Shown here piece after piece: positions 29,986 through 43,500 of a stretch of DNA of 64,000 nucleotides. The stretch is from Norana najaformis. Taxonomy: Eukaryota; Annelida; Clitellata; Crassiclitellata; Hormogastridae. Location: the NCBI GenBank assembly GCA_964023275.1, contig OZ029916.1, forward strand, positions 17,500,150 to 17,564,149, written 5' to 3'. The notes below the pieces were generated by a model, which ran no database searches, was not told the origin of the DNA, and saw only the letters and a program-made list of their open reading frames with translations. Position numbers and translations under genes: made by a program. Numbering within the stretch: position 1 is the first letter of the stretch; each line of letters begins with the position of its first letter.

Positions 29986-30619
29986 CCTTCTGACTGCTAG
30001 AAAACTTCAGATATTTATAGATAATATTTCTATATACTACGATAGAGCATGTAAGTGCCATGTATTTGGTGCTGCTTGTTGTCTTCTGTGCAGCTTTGCT
30101 ATCTAAGGATGTTATGGCACACTGTAAACTGGCAGGTTGAAAACATGCTGCAGTCACTGCATTACTGACTGGTTGTGGTCCACAACTGCTCAAGACTGGG
30201 TTTGGGTTTTGCTCCGAGTATACTCCATGTTGAAGTGGAACAAGAACAACCATAGCAAGCAGAACTAAAGTTGTAGAATGCACAGGGTTGTTAACAGAAT
30301 AACAATGGTGGGCAGAAGTAGTTCAATTTAATGGGAGCTATTACTTTAAAATGAAAACACATAGCATACAATTTTACCATGACACAGAGAAACGAAAAAT
30401 TGAGCACATGAAACACAACATAGTTTGCCAATAAAATCCAGTATTTACAATGGTCATAAACTGAAACGTCTGCAGCACAGGGTCATGGAGGAGGTGACTG
30501 GTCCCAGTATAAACAGATTTACCTGCATGTACATGATTTGCTCAATCCGTTTGCGTCCATTTGACATCGACAGGAATTTAATCCATGCAAAGCCTGAACC
30601 ACACTCCAGGCGATAATGG

Positions 30620-30915
30620 TACATGCCCTATATTATGTCACAACATGCAGAAGTGAATAAAACATAAAATTTGACTTCTTGGAATGTTTCGGTAACTCAA
30701 GGGCCCAGCCTTATCCAGGGTATATATTTATTAGCAAAGGTGGAGAACAGTTTGACAAAACTGAATTTACAAAGTCCAGCCTACGTAAACTTCTGTAAAT
30801 GAATATTCCACATCTGCAAGTAACACCCATTTGGTGAACAAAAATATATTCCATTCAAAAAAAGCATCTGGATTGGTATATCACTTATGTTTTTCTTATC
30901 AACCAGCCAATATCT
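30620..30915 (-). pseudogene. Decayed duplicate of tetraspanin last exon and 3' flank
   Basis: Aligns over about 290 bp with the real terminal exon and its downstream sequence (31400-31710), displaced by about 780 bp in the same orientation. The exon part keeps ATTGGCTGGTTG and CCAATCCAGATGCTTT but has lost bases and acquired stops. Shared landmarks downstream include TTCCAAGAAG versus TGCCAAGAAG and TTCACTTCTGC versus TTCACATCTGC. If spliced from exon 4 it would give only a few codons before a stop. Confidence 0.75.
30727..30732 (-). terminator. Candidate minus-strand polyadenylation hexamer
   Basis: AATAAA on the minus strand inside the decayed duplicate. It could serve a long tetraspanin 3' UTR; ATTAAA variants nearer the stop (about 31375, 31471, 31540) compete. 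Confidence 0.25.
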
Positions 30916-31632
30916 AGTGCATCCAAGATATTAAGGATGTACTAATAGACTACGCAACAACGCATACATGGCACTAACATTTTCAGCATTTTGTAGACCT
31001 CATCAGAGCAGTCATCACCCTAATACTCATTTTAAGTCTCAAGTTCAAAACTTTTAGACAGACTACCTAAATCCTAGGATAGTTATACATGAGAAAAAAA
31101 GACGCTCACTATTTACACACAATGCTCAAAGCAGTAAATTTATAAGGATGAGCTTAGTCAAAATACAACTCATTTGGCAAACAGCTTTACCAAAGTCATT
31201 CCTGACGTTTACATAAATAAACTCTAAATTCAGATTAGACTGTATATTATAAAAATTATGCATACAGTAAACGGGCTCAGAAGAAAAAAATAAGAAAACC
31301 ACAGAAACAGGAATGTTGGTGTAAAACAACACAAAATGTTCATATAAAACAGAGTAAATCCTGTAATTTCAAGCATTTAATGCAATACTCCTGTGTCATT
31401 GACTACATTCTGTTGACATGAGCAGATGTGAATGGAATATGTAATCTGGCTTCTTGGCATGGCTTAGTAACTTTAATGCCTTGACAGATAATAGGTTAGT
31501 AGGCGTACGAGAAGACGGTGGAGAGAACATTGATGAGATTTAATGTATAAACCTCCAGCTGGCATAAATTCTCTTAAAATAAACACTGTATCCACAAATG
31601 ACACCTTTTTGGCAAACAAGTATACAACCAAT

Positions 31633-31707
31633 TCATAAGAAAGCATTTGGATTGGCATAGGGATTCTTTTGGTTGCGATAGCGCATGGCCAACCAGACGC
31701 CAATAAT
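31633..31707 (-). CDS. TSPAN31: Tetraspanin exon 5: TM4 end and tail
   Basis: TTCATTACAG acceptor; 24 codons [20 protein letters not shown] then NAFL and TGA (31635-31633). Confidence 0.95.
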   Translation of the reverse strand: MIGVWLAMRYRNQKNPYANPNAFL

Positions 31708-34700
31708 CTGTAATGAAAACATCGAGGTTAATAGAATTGTACTAGTAAAGTACATGTAATGAATAATCCACCTCATGTGCCATAGTCTGCCTTCTGTTCT
31801 CATGACCTTTCAGATATCAACCGGAGCCATTCAGAGTAATGAGGAACACTGTGCAGGGGGGGGGGGTTCTTACAAAGTTCTGTATAAATGTCCATATACA
31901 TTAAGGGTACATTTTACTTTTAACAATAATGTTAAAAATGCTTGTGTAATGTTCATTGTGGCTACAGAAAATTAGAAGCTGAAAATGTGCATTACCTTTA
32001 TATTTCCATCAAAGTACATCCTTAAAGCAATCTGTAGTTTAATAATTGAAATATTAATTAAACACCAGCCATTCCAGAAATTCACTCTCCCATGCACAGA
32101 ATAGTTTCCCACACCCTCTGGATTTTATCTTTTAGGTTAAACAAAATTACACTAATATCACTGCCACAGCTTGTTAACCCAGTGTTATATGTACACAGCT
32201 CAAATCCAACGAATGACACCTATGCATCCTACATATTCATGCTGACTGACGAATACAAGAATGCTATCCCAAGAATAGCTAGTGAAATGACTATTCTATT
32301 GTTGGCAAGTGAAACGGAACTAAAACATCAAGCTACACTGTTTAATTCTGGCCCCTTCTCTCAACCAGAACTGATCATCATTGGAACTTACCTCGGTAAA
32401 ACTGAAGAGAAGGCTAACTGCTCCCACAACCTTGATCATATGATCAACCTGATTGGAGACAACATCCCAACATGAATGGCATGCGGAACATCCACCAGCT
32501 GTGCTCAGCTGATCACCTTCACTCTTGCAACATTTCAATTGTAGCTGACAAAGGAAATCCACATATCCAATATTTAGCATAGATCTTCAAACATCAACTT
32601 CATGTAAATTCATCTTATGCAGGTACAATAAATAGACACTGATAACTTCTACTTCTTCTTGTGTCCAGTGGAAAAGGGATCAAAGTAAGTAAGTAAGGCA
32701 TTTGTAAACAAGCCATATGTCTAGCGGCTGAGCAAGAACTTGTAGGCTTGGATAGCAACAAAAGCAAGGCCGTAGAAATACATCTTAAGCCAAACCAAAT
32801 GAAAACCAATGGAACCACCATATCCAGCTCTAAATCATGTCAATACCTACGTTAGTCCACTGAGACTGAGACAGAGGGTAAATCTGTTGTTGAAAAAGAT
32901 GTCTTGAAGGTAAAACAGTGTGATGAATAAATGGTAGATGGCAGCAAATTTCAGGTACACATGTGGCACACTGGCTGTTTGGCCTCGTAATAGAGTGTAA
33001 AGGTTTGAGCCTTCACTGGATTGATCCCCTGATTGCATGCATTTATGCATCTATGTACACCAGAAACTCATTATAATGATGTCTTTGGGAGCTATATCAA
33101 GAACTGCCTTAAAATGAGGTCTTGTTCATAAGTCTATTTTCTATAGCTGAACTACTTTTTGGATCTATGTCCCTGACCAAATTATCAGAATCTGTGTTAC
33201 AATCAAGCATGTTATATTGAGTCTCTGGTGTGAATATGCAATCACAGCAACTACATCTGTAAGGGTGGTAGGTTCCATGAAATGTTGGGGTCATCAATCG
33301 ACAGTGGCGGATTTAGCTATAGACATTGGGGAGGTTCGCACCACTGCACCCCTCTTGGTTATATGCCAGCACCCATCAGACCAGACCCATGCATGGTGGA
33401 TTGCCATAAAGTGGTGCCCCCCTGGAAATGCTCTTCCCCCCACACAAACAAACCTGAAGCCGCCACTGGCAACCAACAGCAGGAATGAAAAATCAGTTGT
33501 AGAGGCATTTCTTTAAAACACACACGAAGTACATAAAGGCATGACTCTTCTTTCACAAGCTTCAAACCACCGTTTATGTAGTGCTAGAGTTGGCTATAAG
33601 CCTCGCTACTGGCTAAGAGTGAAACAAAGTCACTGCCTTGTCTAGGCATTATTTCAGTGCAAGGCCATGTATTCTTATGTACCTTATTCTATTCTTAGGC
33701 CATGTATATTCTTATGCCTTTCCTTTTTTGGTAAGACATAAAATGCAGAAGTTACGCCACCTATAAGCTTGAGTCAAGCCTAAACATATGATTACATCTT
33801 CAGAGGTTACTGCCTTTGTTCATCTCGGTCTTCCCTCCCTTCCTCCCTCTTTCTTCCTTTCTGTCTGTCTCTCTTTCTTTCTCTCTCTCTCTCTCTCGTT
33901 TATTTCCAACTGTATACTGTATGTAAGGACAACAAAAATTATCACAAACAAAGGAGACATAATTTAAATAAAAATGCATACTTTTTCACACGGCTGACCA
34001 GCAAATCCCGTTTCATTGCTAGCACTCCCATCAAAGTCACAGCAGTTAAACATTTTCTGCAAGTCTTCTTTCTGTTGTGGAGAGGAAATCTTCCAACTAG
34101 CCAGAAGCAGTTTCTTTTGCTGTGTCGAAGTCAGTGCTAGGCAAGCACAAGCAAGTGCAAACTGGACAAAGAATAGCATGAAAAGGATCACCATATACTG
34201 GGAAACATTAAGGAAAACATCTAACTCACATGAGGAATTCATGTATCAAAAACTACTGCAGTGAATCTGAACATGCATCATCATCATCATCAGCAGCAGC
34301 AGCATTCAGACAACTCAGATGGCACTGTAAAGTGAAAAATTGAGATGATGTTGCCCAAAAAGGTCGATGTCACAAATCAATGCATTTGGACCTCTTTGGG
34401 GCCTCAAATCGCTTAGTGTATACACCATACGGAACAAGAATTTGTTTAGCTCTTCCCTGCAAGCACACATGCTGTCTCCAGAATGAATAATAGACAGGAG
34501 CTCATTTCAGACTCTGGGTCCAGCGACAGAGGACTGTCTTCACCATAGTTTGTTTCTTCCTGGGCACACGGAATCGAGTTTTGCCAAGCAGTGCTTCCCT
34601 CTACACAACTCATCAACAGACGATGAAATGATTCAAGTCTACTATATATTTTACTGTCACTCACACAGCCATGGAAACTCAGGAAACTGGCTGACAATCA

Positions 34701-37700
34701 GGTACAGAAGTGCGGAAATGCAGAAGTGTGGAAATGCAGAAGTGCGGAAATGCAAAGCAGGAACAGAAGCAAACTGAGCACAGACAATTGAGGGACACCT
34801 GATACCGCAATGCGGAAACCCAACTTATTCCTGCCGAGGGCAGCCAACTGTATGCAATCCATCAGATAGGATTAGAGGAATAAAACTGCACTGCCATGAA
34901 TTGCTCGATTATGGTTCCAAGTGAAAGGGGATTTTCCGCTGATGAGTCAGCAAGTTTTAAACAAGGTCATGAGTACCTAGACAACACGCATCTGTAACGG
35001 AAGTTACCACTGATGCGTTGCATTTTCCACTAATACAGCACAGTGATGAGACAGCAATTTTACACTTGCCTTGGTGTGCTGTAAATGGAATTTTCCTCTG
35101 ACATAATGTAGTGATGAGTCACCAAGTGTTTCCCAGGCACATCTGTACCATGTGTCTACAACTGCTGGGCTCAGCTAGCTACCATGCATCAACCACATGC
35201 CTGCAGTTAGTGGGAGAGCATGAAGCATTGGGAAAATATCAACTTCATCAAAACCAGGCATGATAGACTATGTAAAATGCCTTTTAAGAACCACTCAAAA
35301 GCAATGTGAGCATAGTAGCCTAACAGAGCCCTAATTGGTGAGTTAATAGCTTCTGATATCATGACCTTAGGTCAAACTTCAGCAAATACTAGTACCACGA
35401 AAGACGAAGGAAAACCTGGTAAAAAAGCTGGACAAATTTGTGAATCTCAATAACGGTTTGGGAATAGGTTACTGCAGTGATTAACACTTTTAATGCATAT
35501 AAAAGAGGTTAAACACCATGCAAGGATAGTAATTAAGTTTAAAAAGCCAGTTCATTAATATATTTCTTCAAAGGTAATTATAAACTAGTAAAGGTAAATT
35601 AAAAGACTAATTAATGTCATAATTACCAGTCAGTTTCAAAGGATACAAAAAACAGAAGGACCTGATGATGCTGAAACACACCAATGAGGCCAATTATGGC
35701 GATGAGGAGGAGAAAGATACCACAGGCGATGATTCCACCCATGATGGAAAACGTCTCGATGGAAGCCACTGCCTTTCCAATTGCAGCAAGGGCAATGAGA
35801 AGAAAGGCAACCAACTGCAACGAAAACAACAGTCTACGTCTACTATAACCGCCACAGTATTAAACTGCATCAAGCAATAACATTAGATAAATTAGAACCA
35901 TTAGATAACATTAGATAAATTAGAACCTGATATAATCTTCCACTGTTGAAAGTCCTCTAAGGCACACAGTCTCAGATTTTAAGACATTTCAGTTGAGCAC
36001 AGACAAAAATGCAGCAATTGAAAAACAGACTTATCCAACTGTACGTCATACCAAAACACGATCCACTAAATTTATAGATACTCAGATCTGGATCCCAGAC
36101 TTAGCAGTGAAAAGATGAGCTTTGATTATTCAGCAAACTTGGTTTTCATTAAACCTGGCACAGATTTGCCAACATTTCAACTTCGAGGGAACTATCGACT
36201 GATGTCCAGCACATTATTACAATAAGAAAAGCCAATTTATAAATGCAATCTTTGACTTACAAAATGTAATTTAACTTAAATGCACATAAATTAAACCACA
36301 TTTGTTTTGACCTAATTATTAATGCTAATTAGAAAGATCCAGTATAAAGAAGCTAATAACTGGCATGCTGGCTGGCACAGTAATTGGAATATTTAGTTAA
36401 ATTTTCTTTGGGCTTGACAGTAAACAGCCTCGCCTTGAACCATTTTAACTCAGACTTATACACCATGTGCGACTTGAAAATAAGGGATCTGATAATGCAA
36501 TGGCAAGTCAAGTCTTTGGAGTGGCATCGACTATTCAACAACTGCCAGCCATTCAGAAATGCTCCAGCTCGCACAATGGACCTCGTGGCAAGAGGAATAT
36601 TTGGAAATAGCACATTCAGTGCAGGAAGTTCCAGTTAGGGTGGGTAACCATGTGCATGAATGCTTCATTCAAATGTCATCAGTCCTTGTCCTCAATGCTG
36701 CAAGGCCAAGGAACTCTGACGCTGTCATCTGTCACCCATTGACGAAATTTTGTTGGTTTGGTTCAATGTGTTTGCGACAGCTTGCCAACAGAGACTTTTT
36801 CTCCTAATGGAGCATAATTTGCTTGCAGAAGAACTTTACAGATTCATTGAACTATAAAATCACTTAGGCTACCAAAAGGCACCTTTGAAATGTTCTTAGT
36901 ATTGACCTGACAATGATTTCACATTTAGCTAATTTATCGATTTAGCATCCCAAAATTATTTTATCAATAATTGTGTAAGCTGCTCATCCATCAGACATAA
37001 CATACATTCTATCTGCTGGATGAGTGAGCTCCTCGAGTTTAGTAGCTTGTCAATTGGGAACTTAATTTACCGAACAACACCTCCAATAATTCTGCTCAAT
37101 CCCACCGAACACCCAACATCATTCACAGATGTAGTGAATTTCAGATGCTAAACTGTTACAGGTAAATCACGTAATTAATTAGAGACACTACAAGGATAAA
37201 TTACCACCTCAAGATGACAGCTCAAATCTGCTACTATTCATCTGTTGCCTTGTGTTGTGTACCTGCAAATCATTCTGCTCCTCTGCTGTGAAGCAAAAAT
37301 AATTTGATACTAAGGTAGGGCTGCCAACCGTCCCAGATTCACCTGGACAGTCCCAGAATCGGCCCTGTGCGTCCCATGTCCCGGACTGATCCCAAATTGT
37401 CCTGGAACTTGGTGTAAATAGTCACTTCACCAAAGGTTCTTCTATTCGCACACTAAGGAAGTTTTACAAAGTGACCATAGAATAGAGGGAAGTTAGGTTA
37501 GTGGACCCAATAAATGACATCTGGAAATTGCATGCATCATGCACGTATATATGAACTTCGCTCGTGCTAGACCTTGAAGCCTGGTAGGCTAATGGAGTTT
37601 AATAAACGTTTTGCTCTTGAAGTTGATTCAAATTTTATATATAGGCCACTTGTCTCTTGATGATTTGAATCAAATCATTTGACTGTAATTTTTAACGACT

Positions 37701-38229
37701 ATTTGCAGTAGATCCTACATCAGACTTACACAGCATTCGTTGCATACAGTGGTGTGGACATGGTAAATAGGTACTGGAATATGAAATGACTATGCGGGCG
37801 TCCCGGATTGGCAGAATCAAAAGTTGGCAGGATTGCATGCAGTCTGACAATACTGTACCAAGCGTTTTCCGAGCTAGGATCATCTACTTGAATTGACGTT
37901 TCACTGGTTATGTATCTCCTGGTTGTCCTTTTTCAAATGGACTGGGCCGGTGCGCTTGGCCACAGATGTTTTTAAGAAGTTGTAAAACCAGTTACATAAA
38001 CTGCACTGAACTGCGTCGTGAACCACGCTTGCATTACAAATTACTTTAAATTGCGTCGTGCCCAAGCATCTGTGTTATCAATTAAAACAAATATTACCGA
38101 GGGTTTACATTACAATACAGAACTATGATAGCTGACAAAAAGAAACCAGAACTAGTCGTTACTCACAAGATAGAGTAAATTCAGCGAAGCCAGCGCTACT
38201 TTATAAAATGTAAACCTACAAAATGCCAT
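31633..38229 (-). CDS. TSPAN31: Tetraspanin of the TSPAN31/TSPAN13 group, 5 exons, complete
   Basis: A four-pass membrane protein that organises membrane microdomains; the specific partners of this group are poorly known. Joined exons give 224 codons including start to last residue (human TSPAN31 is 210 aa). Order: cytoplasmic N-terminus and TM1 ([27 protein letters not shown]), TM2 ([20 protein letters not shown]), the hallmark [12 protein letters not shown]3 ([19 protein letters not shown]), large extracellular loop with NCC and further Cys, TM4 beginning [14 protein letters not shown], and tail [33 protein letters not shown] and NPxAFL are diagnostic of TSPAN13/31. CACLAL and YRNQK favour TSPAN13; this is probably the single invertebrate co-orthologue. 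The usual CCG motif is CCD here. All splice phases are 0. Confidence 0.92.
32392..32544 (-). CDS. TSPAN31: Tetraspanin exon 4: loop end and TM4 start
   Basis: TTTCCTTTGTCAG acceptor, GAG/GTAAGT donor, 51 codons. Encodes [20 protein letters not shown] and [13 protein letters not shown]. Confidence 0.93.
33302..33468. mobile_element. MITE-like element with terminal inverted repeats
   Basis: CAGTGGCGGATTTAG at the left end and AAGCCGCCACTG at the right end give 9 perfect and about 12 near-perfect terminal inverted positions around 167 bp. CAGTGGCGG-type ends are typical of non-autonomous DNA transposons (hAT-like in many annotations). No clear 8-bp target duplication. Lies in tetraspanin intron 3. 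Confidence 0.6.
33838..33898. repeat. CT/TTTC-rich microsatellite
   Basis: Imperfect pyrimidine repeats ending in (CT)n, 84 bp from the 3' end of tetraspanin exon 3 on the intron side. Confidence 0.8.
33982..34197 (-). CDS. TSPAN31: Tetraspanin exon 3: TM3 and first part of large loop
   Basis: TTTCCCAG acceptor, AAA/GTATGC donor, 72 codons. Starts [10 protein letters not shown], continues [15 protein letters not shown] (with an N-E-T glycosylation sequon) and ends QPCEK. Confidence 0.95.
34275..34303. repeat. CAT/CAG triplet microsatellite
   Basis: (CAT)n followed by (CAG)n in tetraspanin intron 2. Confidence 0.8.
34705..34752. repeat. Three-copy 16-bp tandem repeat
   Basis: CAGAAGTGCGGAAATG repeats three times (the middle copy has one change), in tetraspanin intron 2. 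Confidence 0.85.
35647..35814 (-). CDS. TSPAN31: Tetraspanin exon 2: TM1-TM2
   Basis: TTTTCGTTGCAG acceptor, TTT/GTATCC donor, 56 codons. Encodes [22 protein letters not shown]2 and [10 protein letters not shown]. Confidence 0.95.
37317..37833. mobile_element. Putative non-autonomous DNA transposon in tetraspanin intron 1
   Basis: AGGGCTGCCAACCGTCCCAG at the left and GGATTGGCAG...AGTTGGCAGG at the right form inverted CTGCCAAC/GTTGGCAG ends around about 510 bp, with CCCGGA/TCCCGG words inside both ends. No target duplication confirmed and no transposase frame. Confidence 0.4.
38167..38229 (-). CDS. TSPAN31: Tetraspanin exon 1
   Basis: ATG at 38229-38227, 21 codons ([20 protein letters not shown] then L), CTT/GTGAGT donor. 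Aligns with the N-terminus MVCGGFACSKNALCALN of the human protein. Too short for ORF scans; found by looking for the missing start of TM1. Confidence 0.85.
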
Positions 38230-39913
<1,684 letters not shown>

Positions 39914-40403
39914 CACAATCACCGTGCCTGAAGCCAAGATTAAAGAAAAGGAGAGAACCTGGAACTGGTCGTCGAAACCCAGCCGACGGGCCCCAACCGA
40001 TCCTCTGGGTCAAAGAGCCACACCGCCTGTCGAAGGTCAGCCGGCGGGTCGAGGTCGAGGAGACGTCGACGCTCGGGTCAGCGAAGCCCACGACGCAGGC
40101 GCTTTCGAAGCAGACGACGACGGCGATGAAGAGGAGGGAGTTGGTGGTGCTGGATGTTCGTCCGATCCACACCGGAAGTTCTTGCGCCCCATCGAAGAAA
40201 CGCCCACAGAACACTCTACACTTACGCGACCGCTAACTCAGGGTTGCTTCTTCACCACGGCGCTTAAAGACAAGATCACGCGATTCGGAGGTGCAGCTAG
40301 TCGACCTGTTTCCAGTGTGCCAACCAGGACGCCACAGCAGCACTAGTTGCTCCAGCAACAATAGATTTGTATCATAATTGAAGTGACACAATAGATTTGT
40401 TTC

Positions 40404-40404
<1 letters not shown>
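39914..40404. other. GC-richer island between two AAT arrays, origin unknown
   Basis: Clearly richer in G+C than its surroundings, with CG words frequent. Plus frames are open for 140 codons (39924-40346) but no domain is recognised. The 3' end carries a near-direct repeat of ACAATAGATTTGTWTCATAAT (at about 40358 and 40387) running into the next AAT array, which resembles the tail of a non-LTR or Penelope-like insertion. Could be a retroelement fragment. Confidence 0.35.
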
Positions 40405-40464
<60 letters not shown>

Positions 40465-40526
40465 TTATTATTATTACTACTACTACTACTACTACTACTA
40501 CCATTACTACCGCTACTACCACTACT
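40405..40526. repeat. Compound triplet microsatellite (AAT, ATT, ACT)
   Basis: (AAT)n then (ATT)n then (ACT)n with interruptions, ending at the assembly gap. Confidence 0.95.
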
Positions 40527-40536
40527 NNNNNNNNNN
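40527..40536. other. Assembly gap (10 N)
   Basis: Ten N exactly at the junction between the triplet array and the large satellite. The true distance and continuity here are unknown. Confidence 1.
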
Positions 40537-43500
40537 TTCTTCTAGGTCTTGATGTGATGTACTCTGTCTTCTAGATAACTCTGTATTGTGTTTTGTTTTC
40601 TTCTAAGACCTGGATCTTTCTGTGTTCCTTTCTATCTTCTCTGTCTTTCCATGTACTTCTCTGTCATTCTCTATTTCTTTTTGTACTTTTCTGTGTTCCT
40701 CTAGGTCTTTCTGGGGTGTTTTATTTGCTCCTTTGGGTTTTCTATGTTTTGTTTCATCTTACTGTATGTCGTTCTTTCTTCTTCTCTGTTATTCTTCTAG
40801 GTCTTTCTTTGTTCTTGTCGGTTTTCTTTTACCTCTAGGTCTTCCTGTGTTCTTCTCTGTCTTCTTGTTTTCTTTTCTGTCTTACTCTATGTGTTTCTGT
40901 GTTCTGCTTTGTGTTCTTCTGTGTCTTTTTGTTTTCTTCTTTGTTTTCCTCTTTGTCTTTCTGTGTTCTTTTTTGTCTTCCTCTGGGTCTTTCTGTGTTA
41001 TTTCCTGTATTACTATAGGTTTTTCTGTGTTGATTTCTGTCTTCCTCAATGTCTTTCTGTGTTATTTACTTTCTATATCTATGTCTTTCACTGTTCTTCT
41101 CTGTCTTCCTATAGGTCTGTCTTTACTTTTCTGTGTTCGTCTTGGTCTGCCTGGTCTTTTCTGAGTTCCTCTGGGCCTTTCTATGTTATTTTGTGTCTAC
41201 CTCTAAGTCTTTTTGTCTTCTTTTCTGTTCTTACTCCAGGTCTTTTCTGTCTTCCTCTAGGTCTTTCTGTTTTATTCTTTGTCTTCCTCTAGGTCTTGCT
41301 GTTTTCTCTGTTCTTCCTCTAGTGTTTCTGTGTTTTTGTGTGCATCTCTAGGTGTTTTTGTTCTTCTTTATCTTCCTCTACATATTTCTGTGCTGTGTTT
41401 GTCTTCCTCTGGATCTCACTGTGTCTCTTTCTGTCTTCTTCTAAGTCTTTCTGTATTGTTTTCTATCTTCTTATAGGTCTTGATGTGATGTTCTCTGTCT
41501 TCTAGGACCCATGTGTTCCTTTCTATGCTACTCTATGCCTTTCTGTGATTTTCTCTGCCTCCCTTTAAGTCTTGCTGTTTTCATCATTGTCTGTCTCTTT
41601 GTATTTCTGTCTTCTTTTCTGCTGTTCCTCTGGGTCGTTTTGTGTTCTTTTCTGTGTTCTTATAGGTCTTTCTGATTTATTGTCTGTGTTCCTCTGGGTC
41701 TTTCTATCTTCCTTTCTGTCTTCTTCTCTGTTTTTCCTCTAGGTCTTTATGTGTTCTTTTCTGTCTTCCTGTCGGTCTTTCTGTGTTCTTTTTTGTCTTC
41801 CTCATGGTCTTTCTGTGTTCTTTAGTGTTCTATCTCTAGGTCTTTGTGTGTTCTTTTCTTTTTTGCTCTATGTCCTTCTGTGTTTCTTTCTATCTTTCTC
41901 TGTGTGTTTCTGTGTTTTTCTCTGTCTTTCTCTAGGTCTTTCTGTGCTTTTGGGTGTTCATCTATCTGCAGTCTTTTCTGTGTTCCTCTGGGTCTTTCTG
42001 TGTTCCTTTCTGTCTTCCTTTTTGTCTTTCTGTCATCTCTGTTCTTCCTCTAGATCTGTCTATGTTCTTTTGTGTCTCCTCCTAGCCATTTCTGTGTTCT
42101 TGTTTGTCTTCTGTGTCTTTCAGCTTTCTTCCTTGATTTTCTTTAGATCTTTCTATATTCCTTTCTGTCTTGCTCTTATGTTCTTCGTTTCTTTTTGTGT
42201 TCTTTTCCTTTCTTTCTAAAAAGTCTTTTCTGTCTTCCTCTAGATCTTTCTGTTTTATTCTTTTTCTTCCTCTAGGTCTTTCTATCTTTTTCTCTGTTCT
42301 TCCTTTAGGTGTTTCTATGTTCCTTTCTGTGTATTTCTAGGTCTTTCTATGTTCTTTTCTGACTTTTTTGTTTTCTCTCTTCTTTGTTCTTTTCTGACTT
42401 CTAGATCTTTTTGTGCTCTTCTTTGGGCTTCTTCTGTATCTTTCTGTGTTGCTTGTTCCTTCCTCTGGTTCTTTCTGTATTGTTTCTGTCTTCTTCTAGG
42501 TCTCTCCTTGTTCTGGTCTGTCTTCTTCAAGGTCTTTTTGTATTCTCATCTGTTTCCTTTTTTGTCTTCCATTAGGTCTTTTTGTGTTTCTTTGTGTTAT
42601 ACTTCTGGGTCTTTCTTTGTTCTTCTTTCTCTTCTTCTGTGTCTTTCTGTTTTCTTCTTTGTCTATCTCTATATATTTCTGTCTTCCTCTCTGTTGTTGC
42701 TCTGGGTCGTTTGTGTTTTTTTCTGTGTTCCTCTAGGTCTTTCTGTGTCCTTTTCTGTTCTTCTTGTAGGTCTTTCTGTTTTCTTCGTTTTCGTCTTTTA
42801 GGGCTTTTTGTGTTCCTGTTTGTTCTTTGCCTCGGTTTTTGAATGATTCTCTGTGTCTTGCTTTAGTTGTTTCAGTGTTCTTCTGTGTCTACCTCTAGGT
42901 CTTTATTTGTTGTTTTCTGTCTTCTTCTTGATCTTCTTGTGTATGTTTTTCTTCTTATAGTTTATTCTTTGTTCTGTTTTTCTTATTTTGGTTTGCATTT
43001 ATTTTTCTTTGTATTCTTTTAGATCTTTGTATGTTCTTTTCAATTTGTTATCTAGGTCTTTCTGTGTTCTTCTCTTTCTTCCTCTTGGTCTTTCTGTTTT
43101 CTTCTTTGTATCCTTCTACATCTTTGTCTGTTTCTTTTTTTCCTCAAGTTCTCTCAGTGTTCTATGTCTGCCTCTAGGTCTTTCAGTGCTCCTTTAAGTC
43201 TTTTCATAGGTCTTCGTGTTTTTCTTTCTCTACTTTTAGTTATCTGTGTGGTCTGTTCTGTTCGTCTCTAGGTTTTCTGTATTTTTTCTGGGATTTTCTG
43301 TGTTCTTGTTTCTTCCTCTGGTTCTTGCTGTGTCCTTGACTATCTTCTTCTAGGTCTTTTTGCATTCTTTTCTCTGTTATTATTGTTCTTTCTGTCTTTT
43401 CTCTTTTGTACCTTTAGGTCATTGTGTTCTTTTCTGTTCTACCTTTAGGGGTTTTCTGTGTGTTTCTATTTTTAAGGCTTACTGTGTTCGTTTCTGTTTT

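Larger units (their letters stand above)
23986..31632. other. Interval between convergent genes; no supportable gene
   Basis: About 7.6 kb between the SHIP and tetraspanin stop codons, including parts of both 3' UTRs. Open frames are short, AT-biased and without recognisable domains. It holds two tRNA-SINE-like segments and the duplicated tetraspanin exon (about 30620-30915). Confidence 0.6.

Noticed and set aside
29978..30283. Minus-strand frame starting with a signal-peptide-like MHSTTLVLLAMVVLVPLQHG
   Set aside because: The hydrophobic start is suggestive, but the rest shows no family features, runs into a tRNA-like segment and has no neighbouring exons that fit.
36353..36613. Candidate tetraspanin first exon
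   Set aside because: Its peptide does not resemble the tetraspanin N-terminus; the exon at 38167-38229 fits in sequence, length and phase.
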